Below are positions 27,926 to 36,646 of a stretch of 64,000 nt of DNA, piece after piece. Where the stretch lies: NCBI RefSeq assembly GCF_017308015.1, contig NZ_JAFKFW010000003.1, positions 124,001-188,000 on the forward strand, written 5' to 3'. Position numbers and translations under genes: made by a program. The number at the start of each line of letters is the position of its first letter. Position 1 is the stretch's first letter. Below the pieces are notes generated by a model that was not told the DNA's origin, did no database searches, and was given only the letters and a program-made list of their open reading frames with translations. The stretch comes from Allobosea sp. (GTDB taxonomy: Bacteria; Pseudomonadota; Alphaproteobacteria; Rhizobiales; Beijerinckiaceae).

Positions 27926-30444
27926 CAATGCGCGGTGGCATCGCCCGAAATATGCGCGGCAGCAGTTCCGTTGCGCGCCACCGGACCCTGGGCGGTCCCC
28001 AGACCAAGCGAATTGCGGACACTCTCGGACGGGCCGGCGAGCTTCGGCATCTCGCCCGGCGCGGTCACGATCTGCGGCTCGCCGTGACGCGGCACCGGCG
28101 GCAGCGTATCCTCCGGCTCCTGCGGCTCGATGCGCGCGCGGAGCTCTGCGATCGCCCCCCAGAGCGGCTGGAAGCTGAAGCGCACCTTATGCGTGCCGGC
28201 CGGCACCTGCACGGCGCGGAACAGCACGTTGGCACGCAGGATCTCGGTCTCGACGCCGTCGACTTCGGCTTTCCACCAGGGATGCCAGATATCATTGAGA
28301 ACGACGAAGCCGGCGACAGGAGTCGTGATCTCGATCTCGACCTGAGCATTGCGATAACGCGTCAGCTTGACCTCGGCCTGGGCCGCGACCGGTCCTTCCG
28401 GCGTCGCGACCGGCGGCTCGGTATCGAGCAGCACCGCCTGGGTCGGGTCGGTCTCAGGCCAGCGGCCGGACAGCTTCATGCTCTCGAAATCGGCGAACTG
28501 CCAGCCACCGACGAACTGCACGCGCGGCAGCGCGCGTGGATTCTCGTAGACATAGCCCTGCTTCGTCCGGGCGATCAGCGTGAAATCGCCCTCGCCCAGT
28601 GCATGATCGACCTGCTCGATCGGAACCGGCGAGGCGATGTAGCGCAGCCCCAGGAGGTTCGCGAGCCGGCAGCGATAGGACGGGAAGAGCGGCGTGAACT
28701 TGCGGTCGGCCGGCCTGGCGATACCGTCGCCGGTGCCGACGGCCTCGGAGAAATCTTCCAGCCGCAGCGGATTGTAGCCCAGCGTATGGTCGAAGCCATG
28801 GACCATGCCGGCATTCGGCCACTCGAAGCCCATGCCGAGAAGTTCCACGCGATCGCGGCGAGGCGACCCCTCGGGCTGGGTCGTCAACTGTTTCAGCAGC
28901 GCGATGGTGTCGTTCTTCGTGCGGGCGTCCAGCACGTCGTACATCTGCGGCGAGAGCGCGGTGGATTCGTTCGGGCCGTTGTTGATGCCGAGATCGGCGG
29001 CGACGACGCCCGTGACCAGAACGGCCGCCGCCACCGTGCCGAGTGCGCCGCGCCAGCGTTGCAGGATGAAGAAGGCCCCGCCCGCGAGCGCGAACCAGCC
29101 CAGCGCCATCGCGACCGGCTTCCAGGCGTCGGCGAGATGGCCCCAGTCGCGCGAGACCGCGAGCGCGAGCACGATCGTGCCGAGAACCAGCGCCGCCCCG
29201 ATCAGCATGTCGCGCCGGAACGAGGTGCTCTCCTCCGCCGTCAGGATGCGATGCAGCACATAGCCCGACAGGATCGCCGCGATGCCGCCGATCAGGAAAG
29301 TCGCGTCGGCAGGCCGGCGGAACTGCTTCACGCCGGGCAGATATTCGTAGGTCAGGTGGAACAGCGGCGTGTAGCGGCCGAGCGCGAACAGCACCATGAA
29401 GACCAGCATCAGGGTCAGCGGGCGCACCGACTTGTCCCAGAGCCAGCCGCGCGTGACGCCCGGCGCCAGCAGCAGCAAGAGCGGCAGCGCACCGAAATAG
29501 ACCTGCGCCATGTTCTGCGAGAGATAGAGCACCCGCGCGTCGCCATAAGGACCCCAGAACTCGACGGCCGGGTCCTTGGCGCCGTAGAGGTCGCCGACGA
29601 AGGCGGAGAGCAACGACATCGGGTGCAGCGAGCCACGCGCCGCGATGCCAAAATCGATCTCGGGCCGGGTCGTCGCCTCGGCGAAGAGCCAGGTCCAGAT
29701 CAATGGCATGGCGATGACCGCGAGGCCGACCACGCTGGCGGCGGCGATCGGCGGCAGGCTTGCCTTGAAAGCCGGCCAGCCGCCTGAAATCCAGTGCGCC
29801 ACGACCGTCGCGATCAGCACATAACCGGCGAGGAGCGCGACCTGATCGGGCTCGAGCACCATCATGCCGGCGGCGAGGCCGGCGAAGACTCCCGAGAGAA
29901 TGGACGACCGCTGCAGCATCCGCGCCGTCAGCCAGAGAGCGATGGCGAAGAAGGCATAGCTCGCGATCTGCCCGACATGCTGGACGCGCCAGGCTGCCGA
30001 GGCGCCGAAGGCGAAGACCAGCGCCGCCATCAGGCCCCCGGCCGGGTGCCAGCCGCGATCGCGGAAGAACATCAGGAGCGCAAGACCACCTGCGAGCAGA
30101 TGCGCCAGCACATAGGCATCGACCTCGCGGAAGCTCGGCTCCGGCGAGATCAGCGCCAGCAGGATCGCGGGCGAGAAGATCAGCGATTGCGGATCGGCGA
30201 TCTGCGGCGATCCAGCGAAGACATTGTGGTTCCAGAAGGGCGACTGGCCGGTATGGATCGCGTTGGCGAGAAACTGGACCTGGGCCTGGAAATGCGCCTT
30301 GGCGTCGAACGGAATCGTCACCGCCCCCGAAAGCCAGGGCCAGCACAGGATGCCCCATGCCACGACGAAACCGATGGCCGCCAGCAGGTAGCCGGCGCCC
30401 CTTGCATCAACGCGTCTCAACTGGACCCCCACGGTCCTCGGCAC
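27925..30444 (-). CDS. YfhO-like polytopic membrane protein
   Basis: Large inner-membrane protein of 839 residues with about a dozen hydrophobic segments in the first 480 residues and a soluble C-terminal part. The opening region with PFDAKAHFQAQVQFLANAI, followed by SPFWNHNVFAGSPQIADPQS, matches YfhO/GT-C glycosyltransferase-like proteins, in which an acidic residue in the first periplasmic loop is important. The C-terminal segment VVLNDIWHPWWKAEVDG is shared by YfhO-type proteins. The role is probably transfer of a sugar from a lipid carrier, but the acceptor is unknown. The GTG start at 30444 is uncertain; in-frame alternatives lie a few codons downstream. Confidence 0.78.
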   Translation of the reverse strand: MPRTVGVQLRRVDARGAGYLLAAIGFVVAWGILCWPWLSGAVTIPFDAKAHFQAQVQFLANAIHTGQSPFWNHNVFAGSPQIADPQSLIFSPAILLALISPEPSFREVDAYVLAHLLAGGLALLMFFRDRGWHPAGGLMAALVFAFGASAAWRVQHVGQIASYAFFAIALWLTARMLQRSSILSGVFAGLAAGMMVLEPDQVALLAGYVLIATVVAHWISGGWPAFKASLPPIAAASVVGLAVIAMPLIWTWLFAEATTRPEIDFGIAARGSLHPMSLLSAFVGDLYGAKDPAVEFWGPYGDARVLYLSQNMAQVYFGALPLLLLLAPGVTRGWLWDKSVRPLTLMLVFMVLFALGRYTPLFHLTYEYLPGVKQFRRPADATFLIGGIAAILSGYVLHRILTAEESTSFRRDMLIGAALVLGTIVLALAVSRDWGHLADAWKPVAMALGWFALAGGAFFILQRWRGALGTVAAAVLVTGVVAADLGINNGPNESTALSPQMYDVLDARTKNDTIALLKQLTTQPEGSPRRDRVELLGMGFEWPNAGMVHGFDHTLGYNPLRLEDFSEAVGTGDGIARPADRKFTPLFPSYRCRLANLLGLRYIASPVPIEQVDHALGEGDFTLIARTKQGYVYENPRALPRVQFVGGWQFADFESMKLSGRWPETDPTQAVLLDTEPPVATPEGPVAAQAEVKLTRYRNAQVEIEITTPVAGFVVLNDIWHPWWKAEVDGVETEILRANVLFRAVQVPAGTHKVRFSFQPLWGAIAELRARIEPQEPEDTLPPVPRHGEPQIVTAPGEMPKLAGPSESVRNSLGLGTAQGPVARNGTAAAHISGDATAH

Positions 30445-30776
30445 GAACGGTCCCGCTTTGGGAGCCTGTCTCCAGCCCTGTCAGTGGCCGGACCATGACG
30501 CTGCGTACCTGAACCGAATCTGAACGTGTTCACGCCTCCGTGAACGCGGCTGATGACAGGCTGAAGAAAGCGGAAATCGGATGTACGAGTGGCGGTTACC
30601 GCGCGCGTATCAGCACCGGCGGTATTGTCATGAAAACGCGGATCATCCCGGTCGCAGCGAAGCGAAGATCCGGGATCCATGCCTGAACCTTTTTCGGAAG
30701 CGCTCCGGCATGGATCCCGGGTCAAGCCCGGGATGACCCGCGAGGTTCCGAGCACGTCAACCGACGCTGGCCTGTT
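30445..30776. repeat. Intergenic composite palindrome downstream of puuD
   Basis: This 332-bp gap has no supportable gene. At 30643-30736 is a nested palindrome: outer arms TCATCCCGG (30643-30651) and CCGGGATGA (30728-30736), inner arms CCGGGATCCATGCC (30670-30683) and GGCATGGATCCCGG (30707-30720). The motif GGATCCCGGGTCAAGCCCGGGATGA, quoted here by position 30712-30736, is of the dispersed type common in Rhizobiales. The rest must include the promoter of the YfhO-like gene. Confidence 0.75.
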
Positions 30777-32015
30777 TCAGCGCGCCGCCGCGGTGAGCCA
30801 GCCCGCCAGCGTCTTTCGCTCGGCCGGTGTCATGCCGGACAGGTTGTTCGGCGGCATCGCGTGGGTCATCACGGCCTGCGTCCGAATGGCGCGAGCATGG
30901 ATCGCGATCTGCTCTGGCTCGTGCAGCATCACGCCCTTCGGCGCGATCTGGATGCCGGGCCAGGACGGCTCCGGCGCGTGGCACATGGCGCAGCGTCCGG
31001 ACACGATATTCGAAACTTCGGTCGGCGGCAGCGTCATGCCGGCCAGCAGGACGGGCCTGCCCGCCTCAAATGCCTTGAGACCGAGCTGCTCGCGTCCGCC
31101 GGGCGAGGACGACATCGCCACCCAGAAGGCGAGCCAGAGCGCCAGGATCGCCACCGCCCAGCACCACCAGGGCGACTTGGCGTGATCGCCATGCCGGATG
31201 TTGAAGAAGTGCCGGATCAGTGCCCCGGCCACGATCACCAATGCCACCAGCAGCGGGATTACCGACGAGTTGGCATAGGTGATGGGATAGTGGTTTGACA
31301 GCATCAGGAACAGCACCGGCAGGGTGATGTAGTTGTTGTGCGTCGAGCGCTGCTTGGCCGCCTTGCCGTATTTCGGATCGGGCTTCTCGCCCGCGACGAG
31401 TGCCGCGATCACCTTCCGCTGCCCGGGCATGATGTTGAAGAAGACATTGGCGGTCATGATCGTCGCCATCAGCGCGCCGGTATGGATCAGCGCGCCGCGC
31501 CCCGAGAAGACATTGGCGAAAGCCCAGCTCGCGGCGACGACATAGCCGAAGCCGACCAGTCCGAGCCACACCTCATGCCTGCCGAGTGGCGACTTGCAGA
31601 GCAGATCGTAGATCAGCCAGCCGATCACCAGCGCCGCGACGCCGATCGCGCCCGCCGCGAAAGGCGAGAGCTGCATCACCGCGGGATCGATCAGGTATAG
31701 CTCGGACTGGGCGTAATAGACCCAGACCAGCAGGAAGAAGCCGGAGATCCAGGTCCAGTAGCTCTGCCATTTGTGCCAGGTCAGTTCGGCCGGCATTGCG
31801 GCCGGCGCCACCATGTATTTCCGCATCTCGTAGAAGCCGCCGCCATGGACCTGCCAGGCGCGCCCGCCGGTGCCGGGCGGAATGTCCTCCGCCGGCTTCA
31901 GCGAGGCATCGAGATGGATGAAGAAGAAAGAGGCGCCGATCCAGGCGATCGCCGTGATGACATGGAGCCAGCGCAGCATCATGCCGCCCCATTCCATCAG
32001 ATAGGCTTCGAGCAT
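30777..32015 (-). CDS. puuD: Urate hydroxylase PuuD (membrane urate oxidase with cytochrome c domain)
   Basis: Oxidises urate to 5-hydroxyisourate in the inner membrane, passing electrons to its own cytochrome c domain. The 412-residue protein has an N-terminal multi-span region (about eight hydrophobic segments to residue 310) with conserved His residues (WLHVITAIAWIGASFFFIHLD near residues 16-36, in part) and a C-terminal cytochrome c domain with CAMCH near residue 345 and an axial Met candidate in THAMPPNN. It is divergent from the hydroxyisourate hydrolase gene, so the urate pathway genes share a 221-bp control region. Confidence 0.92.
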   Translation of the reverse strand: MLEAYLMEWGGMMLRWLHVITAIAWIGASFFFIHLDASLKPAEDIPPGTGGRAWQVHGGGFYEMRKYMVAPAAMPAELTWHKWQSYWTWISGFFLLVWVYYAQSELYLIDPAVMQLSPFAAGAIGVAALVIGWLIYDLLCKSPLGRHEVWLGLVGFGYVVAASWAFANVFSGRGALIHTGALMATIMTANVFFNIMPGQRKVIAALVAGEKPDPKYGKAAKQRSTHNNYITLPVLFLMLSNHYPITYANSSVIPLLVALVIVAGALIRHFFNIRHGDHAKSPWWCWAVAILALWLAFWVAMSSSPGGREQLGLKAFEAGRPVLLAGMTLPPTEVSNIVSGRCAMCHAPEPSWPGIQIAPKGVMLHEPEQIAIHARAIRTQAVMTHAMPPNNLSGMTPAERKTLAGWLTAAAR

Positions 32016-32123
32016 CGCGCTGCGCTCCGGGAGAGCTGGAGGTGACCGGGTGCCGGGGTCCCCCGGCTCGCGTAAAATAGCCTGCTTTCGTCGCCGCCGA
32101 AATCGCCCGAACGGCCGCGTGGA

Positions 32124-32151
32124 TTGACATCCGGGAACATGATCTTATCGC
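32124..32151 (+). promoter_or_regulatory. Possible promoter for hiuH-puuE operon
   Basis: TTGACA at 32124-32129 with TATCGC at 32146-32151 (16-nt spacing) precedes the hiuH start by about 85 bp. The -35 is perfect and the -10 weak, as is common in alphaproteobacteria. The region also contains a small stem CGCCG-CAAA-CGGCG near 32168-32181. Calls in this 221-bp divergent region are tentative. Confidence 0.35.
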
Positions 32152-32236
32152 AAAAGCCAATATTCACCGCCGCAAACGGCGCCTTACACTGCCTGGAAGC
32201 GGGCAGCGTCTGATCCCGGGGGCTTCAGGAGACCGC

Positions 32237-32590
32237 ATGGGACACCTCTCGACGCATGTACTCGATACGGTCAGCGGTCGCCCCGGTGCCGGCATCGCGG
32301 TGGCGCTGGACCGACTGGAGGCCGACGGCTCGCGCAAACGGCTGGCCGAGGCCGTGACCAATGCCGACGGGCGCACCGACGCCCCGCTTCTCACAGGACC
32401 GCTCGTGCCCGGCATCTATGAACTGACTTTCGCGATCGGCGCCTATTTCCGGGGCCTCGGCACCGCCCTGCCCGAACCCGCCTTCCTCGATCTCGTCCCC
32501 GTCCGCTTCGGCATCGCCGAGCCGGAGGGGCGCTATCACGTCCCGCTCCTGGCCTCGCCCTGGAGCTATTCCACCTATCGCGGCAGCTGA
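32237..32590 (+). CDS. uraH: 5-hydroxyisourate hydrolase
   Basis: Transthyretin-like protein that hydrolyses 5-hydroxyisourate to OHCU, the second step of urate breakdown. The 117-residue length is standard. Landmarks are [14 protein letters not shown] at residues 4-17 with the active-site His, an Arg in [26 protein letters not shown] at the end with the second His, and the C-terminal YRGS tetrapeptide that marks hydrolases as opposed to transthyretin. It lies 6 bp before the PuuE-UraD fusion gene, so both are made from one transcript. Confidence 0.95.
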   Translation: MGHLSTHVLDTVSGRPGAGIAVALDRLEADGSRKRLAEAVTNADGRTDAPLLTGPLVPGIYELTFAIGAYFRGLGTALPEPAFLDLVPVRFGIAEPEGRYHVPLLASPWSYSTYRGS

Positions 32591-32596
32591 ACGACC

Positions 32597-34021
32597 ATGA
32601 GCCAGACCACCTATCCGCGCGACATGAAGGGCTATGGCCGTGCGGCACCGCATCCGCATTGGCCGGGCGAAGCCCGCATCGCCGTCCAGTTCGTGATCAA
32701 TTACGAGGAAGGCGGCGAGAACTGCATCCTCCATGGCGATGCCGCCTCCGAGGCCTTCCTCTCCGAGATCGTCGGCGCCGCGCCCTGGCCGGGCCAGCGC
32801 CACATGAACATGGAGTCGATCTACGAATACGGCTCCCGCGCCGGCTACTGGCGGCTGTGGCGGATGTTCACCGAGCGGAACCTGCCGGTGACGGTCTTCG
32901 CCGTCGCCAGTGCGCTCGCGCGCTATCCCGAGATCGTCGGCTCGATGCAGGAAGCCGGCTGGGAGATCGCGACCCACGGCCTGAAATGGATCGACTATCG
33001 CGATACGCCCAAGGAACGCGAGCGCGCCGATATCCTCGAGGCCATCCGCGTCCAGACCGAGCTTGCCGGCGAACGCCCGCTCGGCTGCTACCAGGGCCGC
33101 ACCTCCGAGAACACGATTCCGCTGACGATGGAGGAAGGCGGCTTCCTCTACACGGCAGACGTCTATGCCGACGAACTGCCCTATTGGCTCGCCGGGCCGA
33201 AGGGGCCGCAGCTCGCCGTGCCCTATACGCTCGACGCTAACGACATGCGCTTCGCCACGCCGCAGGGCTTCAACACCGGCGAGCAGTTCTTCACCTATCT
33301 CAAGGACTCGTTCGACACGCTCTATGCCGAGGGCGAGACCGCGCCGAAGATGATGTCGATCGGCCTGCATTGCCGCCTCGCCGGCCGGCCCGGCCGGGCC
33401 GCCGCGCTCGCCCGCTTCCTCGACTATGTGCAGAGCCATGACCGGGTCTGGGTCGCGACCCGGCTCGATATCGCCCGCCATTGGGTCCGCACGCATCCGC
33501 CCGAGGGCGGCTACGTGCCCTCGAAGCTGCCGAAGGCCCTCTTCACCGAGGTCTTCGGCCGCGTCTGGGAGCATTCGCCCTGGATCGCCGATGCCGCCCA
33601 TGACGCCGGCATCGGCGCGAGCCATGACATGGCGGACGGCCTGCATGGGGCGATGGTCGAGGCGATGCGCAAGGGCTCGGCCGAGCAGCGGAAATCCTTG
33701 CTCTCCGCCCATCCCGACTTGGCCGGCAAGCTCGCTGCCGCAGGCGAGCTCACGCCTGAATCGACGCAGGAGCAGGCCGGCGCCGGGCTCGACCGCCTGA
33801 CCAGCGACGAGCGCGTCCGCTTCACGGCGCTGAATGAGGCCTACAAGGCTCGTTTCGGCATCCCCTTCATCATGGCGGTGAAGGGCGCGACCAAGGCCCG
33901 GATCCTCGCCGCCTTCGACGCACGCTTGAAGAACACGCCCGAGCAGGAAGTTGCGACGGCGCTGGCCGAGGTCGAGAAGATCGCTCTGTTCCGGCTGAAG
34001 GAATTGCTGCCGGCGGGCTGA
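32597..34021 (+). CDS. Bifunctional allantoinase PuuE / OHCU decarboxylase UraD
   Basis: Fusion protein of 474 residues. Residues about 1-305 are a PuuE-type polysaccharide-deacetylase-fold allantoinase (VQFVINYEEGGENCILHGD near 30-48 in part, GWEIATHGLKWIDY, SIGLHCRLAGRPGR). Residues about 315-470 are OHCU decarboxylase (KALFTEVFGRVWEHSPWIA, the catalytic His in SAHPDLAGKL, and FIMAVKGATKARIL). UraD makes S-allantoin from OHCU and PuuE opens allantoin to allantoate, so the two halves act in consecutive steps. With PuuD and HiuH nearby this completes urate to allantoate. Confidence 0.93.
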   Translation: MSQTTYPRDMKGYGRAAPHPHWPGEARIAVQFVINYEEGGENCILHGDAASEAFLSEIVGAAPWPGQRHMNMESIYEYGSRAGYWRLWRMFTERNLPVTVFAVASALARYPEIVGSMQEAGWEIATHGLKWIDYRDTPKERERADILEAIRVQTELAGERPLGCYQGRTSENTIPLTMEEGGFLYTADVYADELPYWLAGPKGPQLAVPYTLDANDMRFATPQGFNTGEQFFTYLKDSFDTLYAEGETAPKMMSIGLHCRLAGRPGRAAALARFLDYVQSHDRVWVATRLDIARHWVRTHPPEGGYVPSKLPKALFTEVFGRVWEHSPWIADAAHDAGIGASHDMADGLHGAMVEAMRKGSAEQRKSLLSAHPDLAGKLAAAGELTPESTQEQAGAGLDRLTSDERVRFTALNEAYKARFGIPFIMAVKGATKARILAAFDARLKNTPEQEVATALAEVEKIALFRLKELLPAG

Positions 34022-34040
34022 ACCTGCCGGAGGCTGTCCG

Positions 34041-34781
34041 CTATTGCGCCCGCAGCCAGTCGATGACCTGGCGCACGGCGACGCGCGGGGTGTCCCCATG
34101 GCCGGCCGCGACCTCGATGCGCGTGCCGCGCGAATAAGGCGCGCGGTCGTTCATCGCGGCCCGGTCGCCCGTCCCGATCACCCAGAGCACCGGACCACCG
34201 ACGCCGCTGCCTTGCGCAGCGCTCGCTGCCGGTCCCGACGGATCAAAGAAGCTGACATAGGCCGCAGCCGTGGTGGTCACAGGAAAAGTCCGGCCCTGGT
34301 TGAAATCAAGGAAGCGCGCCTTCTCCTGCCCGCGCCCGGCAGCAACCATCGCCTTGGCCTGGGCGAGGCTGTCCTCCGTCTGCGACGCGATGAAATCCGG
34401 CCGGTGCCCCGGCGCGAGAGCGACCACCGCCGCGACGCCGCCGACGCGTGCCGCATAGCCCATCGAGATATTGGCGCCGAGGCTGTGACCCATCAGCACG
34501 ACCCGCGCAGCGCCTGCAGCCCGCGCACGCTGCACCGCGGCCTGCACCTCGCCCAGGGTCTGCTCGTAGGTGCGATAGCCCGAGACCCAGGACATGCGCG
34601 GGAGCACGACGCTGGCCCCTTCCGCCTTGAGCGCGGCGGCAAGCGGCTGCAACGGCCCCTGCCCGCCGGCCTTGCCGTGAATCAGGATGACGGTTGTGCC
34701 CTTGAACTCCATTGCCGATATGGAACCTGCGAGCGAGATCATGCCGAGACAAATGGCAAATACGGAGGCGATGAATTTCAT
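34041..34781 (-). CDS. Secreted alpha/beta hydrolase
   Basis: Alpha/beta-fold serine hydrolase of 246 residues. A signal peptide covers residues 1-23 (ISLAGSISAM), TVILIHGKAGGQG is the oxyanion-hole region, and the nucleophile elbow GHSLGANISMGYA contains the catalytic Ser near residue 99. The catalytic acid is plausibly in VIGTGDRAAM and the His in VAAGHGDTPR. The substrate is unknown. It converges on the PuuE-UraD gene with only 19 bp between them, so it is not part of the urate operon. Confidence 0.83.
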   Translation of the reverse strand: MKFIASVFAICLGMISLAGSISAMEFKGTTVILIHGKAGGQGPLQPLAAALKAEGASVVLPRMSWVSGYRTYEQTLGEVQAAVQRARAAGAARVVLMGHSLGANISMGYAARVGGVAAVVALAPGHRPDFIASQTEDSLAQAKAMVAAGRGQEKARFLDFNQGRTFPVTTTAAAYVSFFDPSGPAASAAQGSGVGGPVLWVIGTGDRAAMNDRAPYSRGTRIEVAAGHGDTPRVAVRQVIDWLRAQ

Positions 34782-34941
34782 CTTGATCTCCAGAGCGCTA
34801 TCTTCCCTTGGGTCATCATCTCGGTATTACGGCCGTTTACAAGAGAGCGCCGCTTCACAAGCCTCCCTTTTCAGCGTCGAACGGGCATACGGAACCCTGC
34901 CAGGATGCCGGCGTTGATGTCGGGCTATAAGGAGAGACCTC

Positions 34942-35100
34942 GTGTTCCGCCTGCTTCTGATCATCATCGTGTTGGTCGTCGGCTACGATGCCATCGTCCA
35001 TCAGGGCGCCTATACGCGCGACGCCTGGAACAGCATCGTTCGCCTCACCGGCTCATCGGTCGAAGGCGCCAAGGAACTCGGCGAGCGCGCCCGCAACTGA
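34942..35100 (+). CDS. Small membrane protein, 52 residues
   Basis: An unrecognised small gene starting at GTG 34942 with AAGGAGAG about 6 nt upstream. Its product begins FRLLLIIIVLVVGYDAIVHQ, one transmembrane helix (residues about 2-16), followed by a polar, probably cytoplasmic or periplasmic tail of about 36 residues (YTRDAWNSIVRLTGSSVEG and KELGERARN). Codon use has the strong G/C third-position bias of its neighbours. It ends 5 bp before the convergent helicase gene. Function unknown. Confidence 0.65.
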   Translation: MFRLLLIIIVLVVGYDAIVHQGAYTRDAWNSIVRLTGSSVEGAKELGERARN

Positions 35101-35105
35101 AAGCC

Positions 35106-36509
35106 TCAGGCCGCCGCCCGCCCCTCGACGATTCCCGCAATAGCCTCCAGCATCCGCGTATCGTCGCCCGCCAGCCCTTCCATCGCCGCCATGCGCTGGA
35201 TCACCGTGCCGGCGATCGCCTCCTCCACCGTATCCTCGGCATAGGCATAGAAGATCGTCGCGTGCTGGCCGTCGCGATGGCAGCGCCCCTCGATCTGCTG
35301 GAGCTGGATCGCGCTATGGCGCATGTCGTGGATCACGAGCGCCCGCTCGCGCTCGCCGCCCGGCATCTCGCCGCGATGCAATGAGATCGACTCGGTGACG
35401 GTGAAGATCACCGCATCGAGCTGCCCGGTCTGGAAGGCGATGCGCGTCTCCTCGTTCTGCGTACCCGAGCGCTCGCCATTGATCTCGGCGGTGCGCCAGC
35501 CCCGCCCCCTGAGCGTCTCGGCCAGCATCGCGCTGGTCTCGAGGAAGGCGACGGAGATCGCGACTTGCTCATCATTCCCGAGCAGGTCCTCGCAGAAATC
35601 CGCCGTGCCTGGGATGCGTAGCAAACTGGCCTTCTGCCGAAAGCGCAGATCGGCGGCCCAGCCCTGCGGCTTGCGCGTCGAGCCGCCGGCCAAACCCAAC
35701 TCCTTCCGGAACTCGCGCCAGGTCGCGTCATAGAGCTTGCGGGCGGCCGTATCGAGCGCGACCGGCGCCAGTTCGCGCTGCACCTCCGGCCAACCGGCGA
35801 TCTCTTCCGGCCGGCGACGCAAGCCGATGGCATTGGCGCCGCGATAGAGCAGGTCGGCCATCACCTTGCGGTCGGCCTCGTTCGGCTCCCAGCTCCAGTT
35901 CTTCCAGCGTCCCTTGGCGCGGCCGATCTTCAGCCGCTTCATCAGCACGCGAAACCCGTCGAGATCGGCCGAGGGCATGCCCGCGGCCTTCGCCAGCAGC
36001 CCCGCTAGATAGGACAGCTCGTGCGGCGACTGCCCGGCGGTCGCACTCATATAGATCGTGAACGCGGCCGCCTCCGCCATCTGCCGGCAGACCAGACCCT
36101 GCTGCGAGTTGGGATTGCGGATGCGATGCGCCTCGTCGATCACGACGAGCGGCCAGACGCGCTTCGGCCTTCCATGCTTGGCGATCTCGTTGTTCTTCGC
36201 CCGCGTCGAGCGCTTCTTGCTGTCGACCACGGGGGCGAGGAGCGATTTGGTCTTCTCGAAATTCATCAGCGTCACGCGCTTCGCCGGCAGGCCGGACAGC
36301 GCCATGGTCCGCCGCCATTGCGGGATCGCGCCTTTCGGGCATATCACCAGCACCTCTTCCTCCGGCATCGCCGAGAGCGCGAGCCAGGCCGAAAGCGTCT
36401 TGCCGAGTCCGGTGAGGTCGCCCAGCAGGAAGCCGGACGCGCCTTTCGCTCGCGCCGCCAGGATGGCGTCACGGGCGACGAGCTGGTGCGGGTGCGGGAT
36501 CATCGTCAT
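35106..36509 (-). CDS. SNF2-like DEAD/DEAH-box helicase
   Basis: Superfamily 2 helicase/translocase of about 467 residues. Walker A is LLGDLTGLGKTLSA (near residues 28-41), motif II is VVIDEAHRIRNP, motif III is IYMSATAG, and the C-terminal domain has IAFQTGQLDAVIFTVTESISLHRG and the motif VI HRDGQ in QLQQIEGRCHRDGQ. There is no nuclease or DNA-binding domain. This compact SNF2 type is common in phages and defence loci, but no other such genes surround it. The start is uncertain: ATG 36509 (or 36503) gives the natural N-terminus but has a poor ribosome binding site. Confidence 0.82.
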   Translation of the reverse strand: MTMIPHPHQLVARDAILAARAKGASGFLLGDLTGLGKTLSAWLALSAMPEEEVLVICPKGAIPQWRRTMALSGLPAKRVTLMNFEKTKSLLAPVVDSKKRSTRAKNNEIAKHGRPKRVWPLVVIDEAHRIRNPNSQQGLVCRQMAEAAAFTIYMSATAGQSPHELSYLAGLLAKAAGMPSADLDGFRVLMKRLKIGRAKGRWKNWSWEPNEADRKVMADLLYRGANAIGLRRRPEEIAGWPEVQRELAPVALDTAARKLYDATWREFRKELGLAGGSTRKPQGWAADLRFRQKASLLRIPGTADFCEDLLGNDEQVAISVAFLETSAMLAETLRGRGWRTAEINGERSGTQNEETRIAFQTGQLDAVIFTVTESISLHRGEMPGGERERALVIHDMRHSAIQLQQIEGRCHRDGQHATIFYAYAEDTVEEAIAGTVIQRMAAMEGLAGDDTRMLEAIAGIVEGRAAA

Positions 36510-36646
36510 GCGGAAGAAGAAGCCCTGTCGGTCGGTGCAGTGCCCGCCCTGCCCGGCAGGCATGGCGCGCCCGGCTCTCTTGGCACTGGCGCCGGCCTCC
36601 GTCCACCGGCACTGTGCCGGCCACCGATTGGGGAGACCACAAGACC

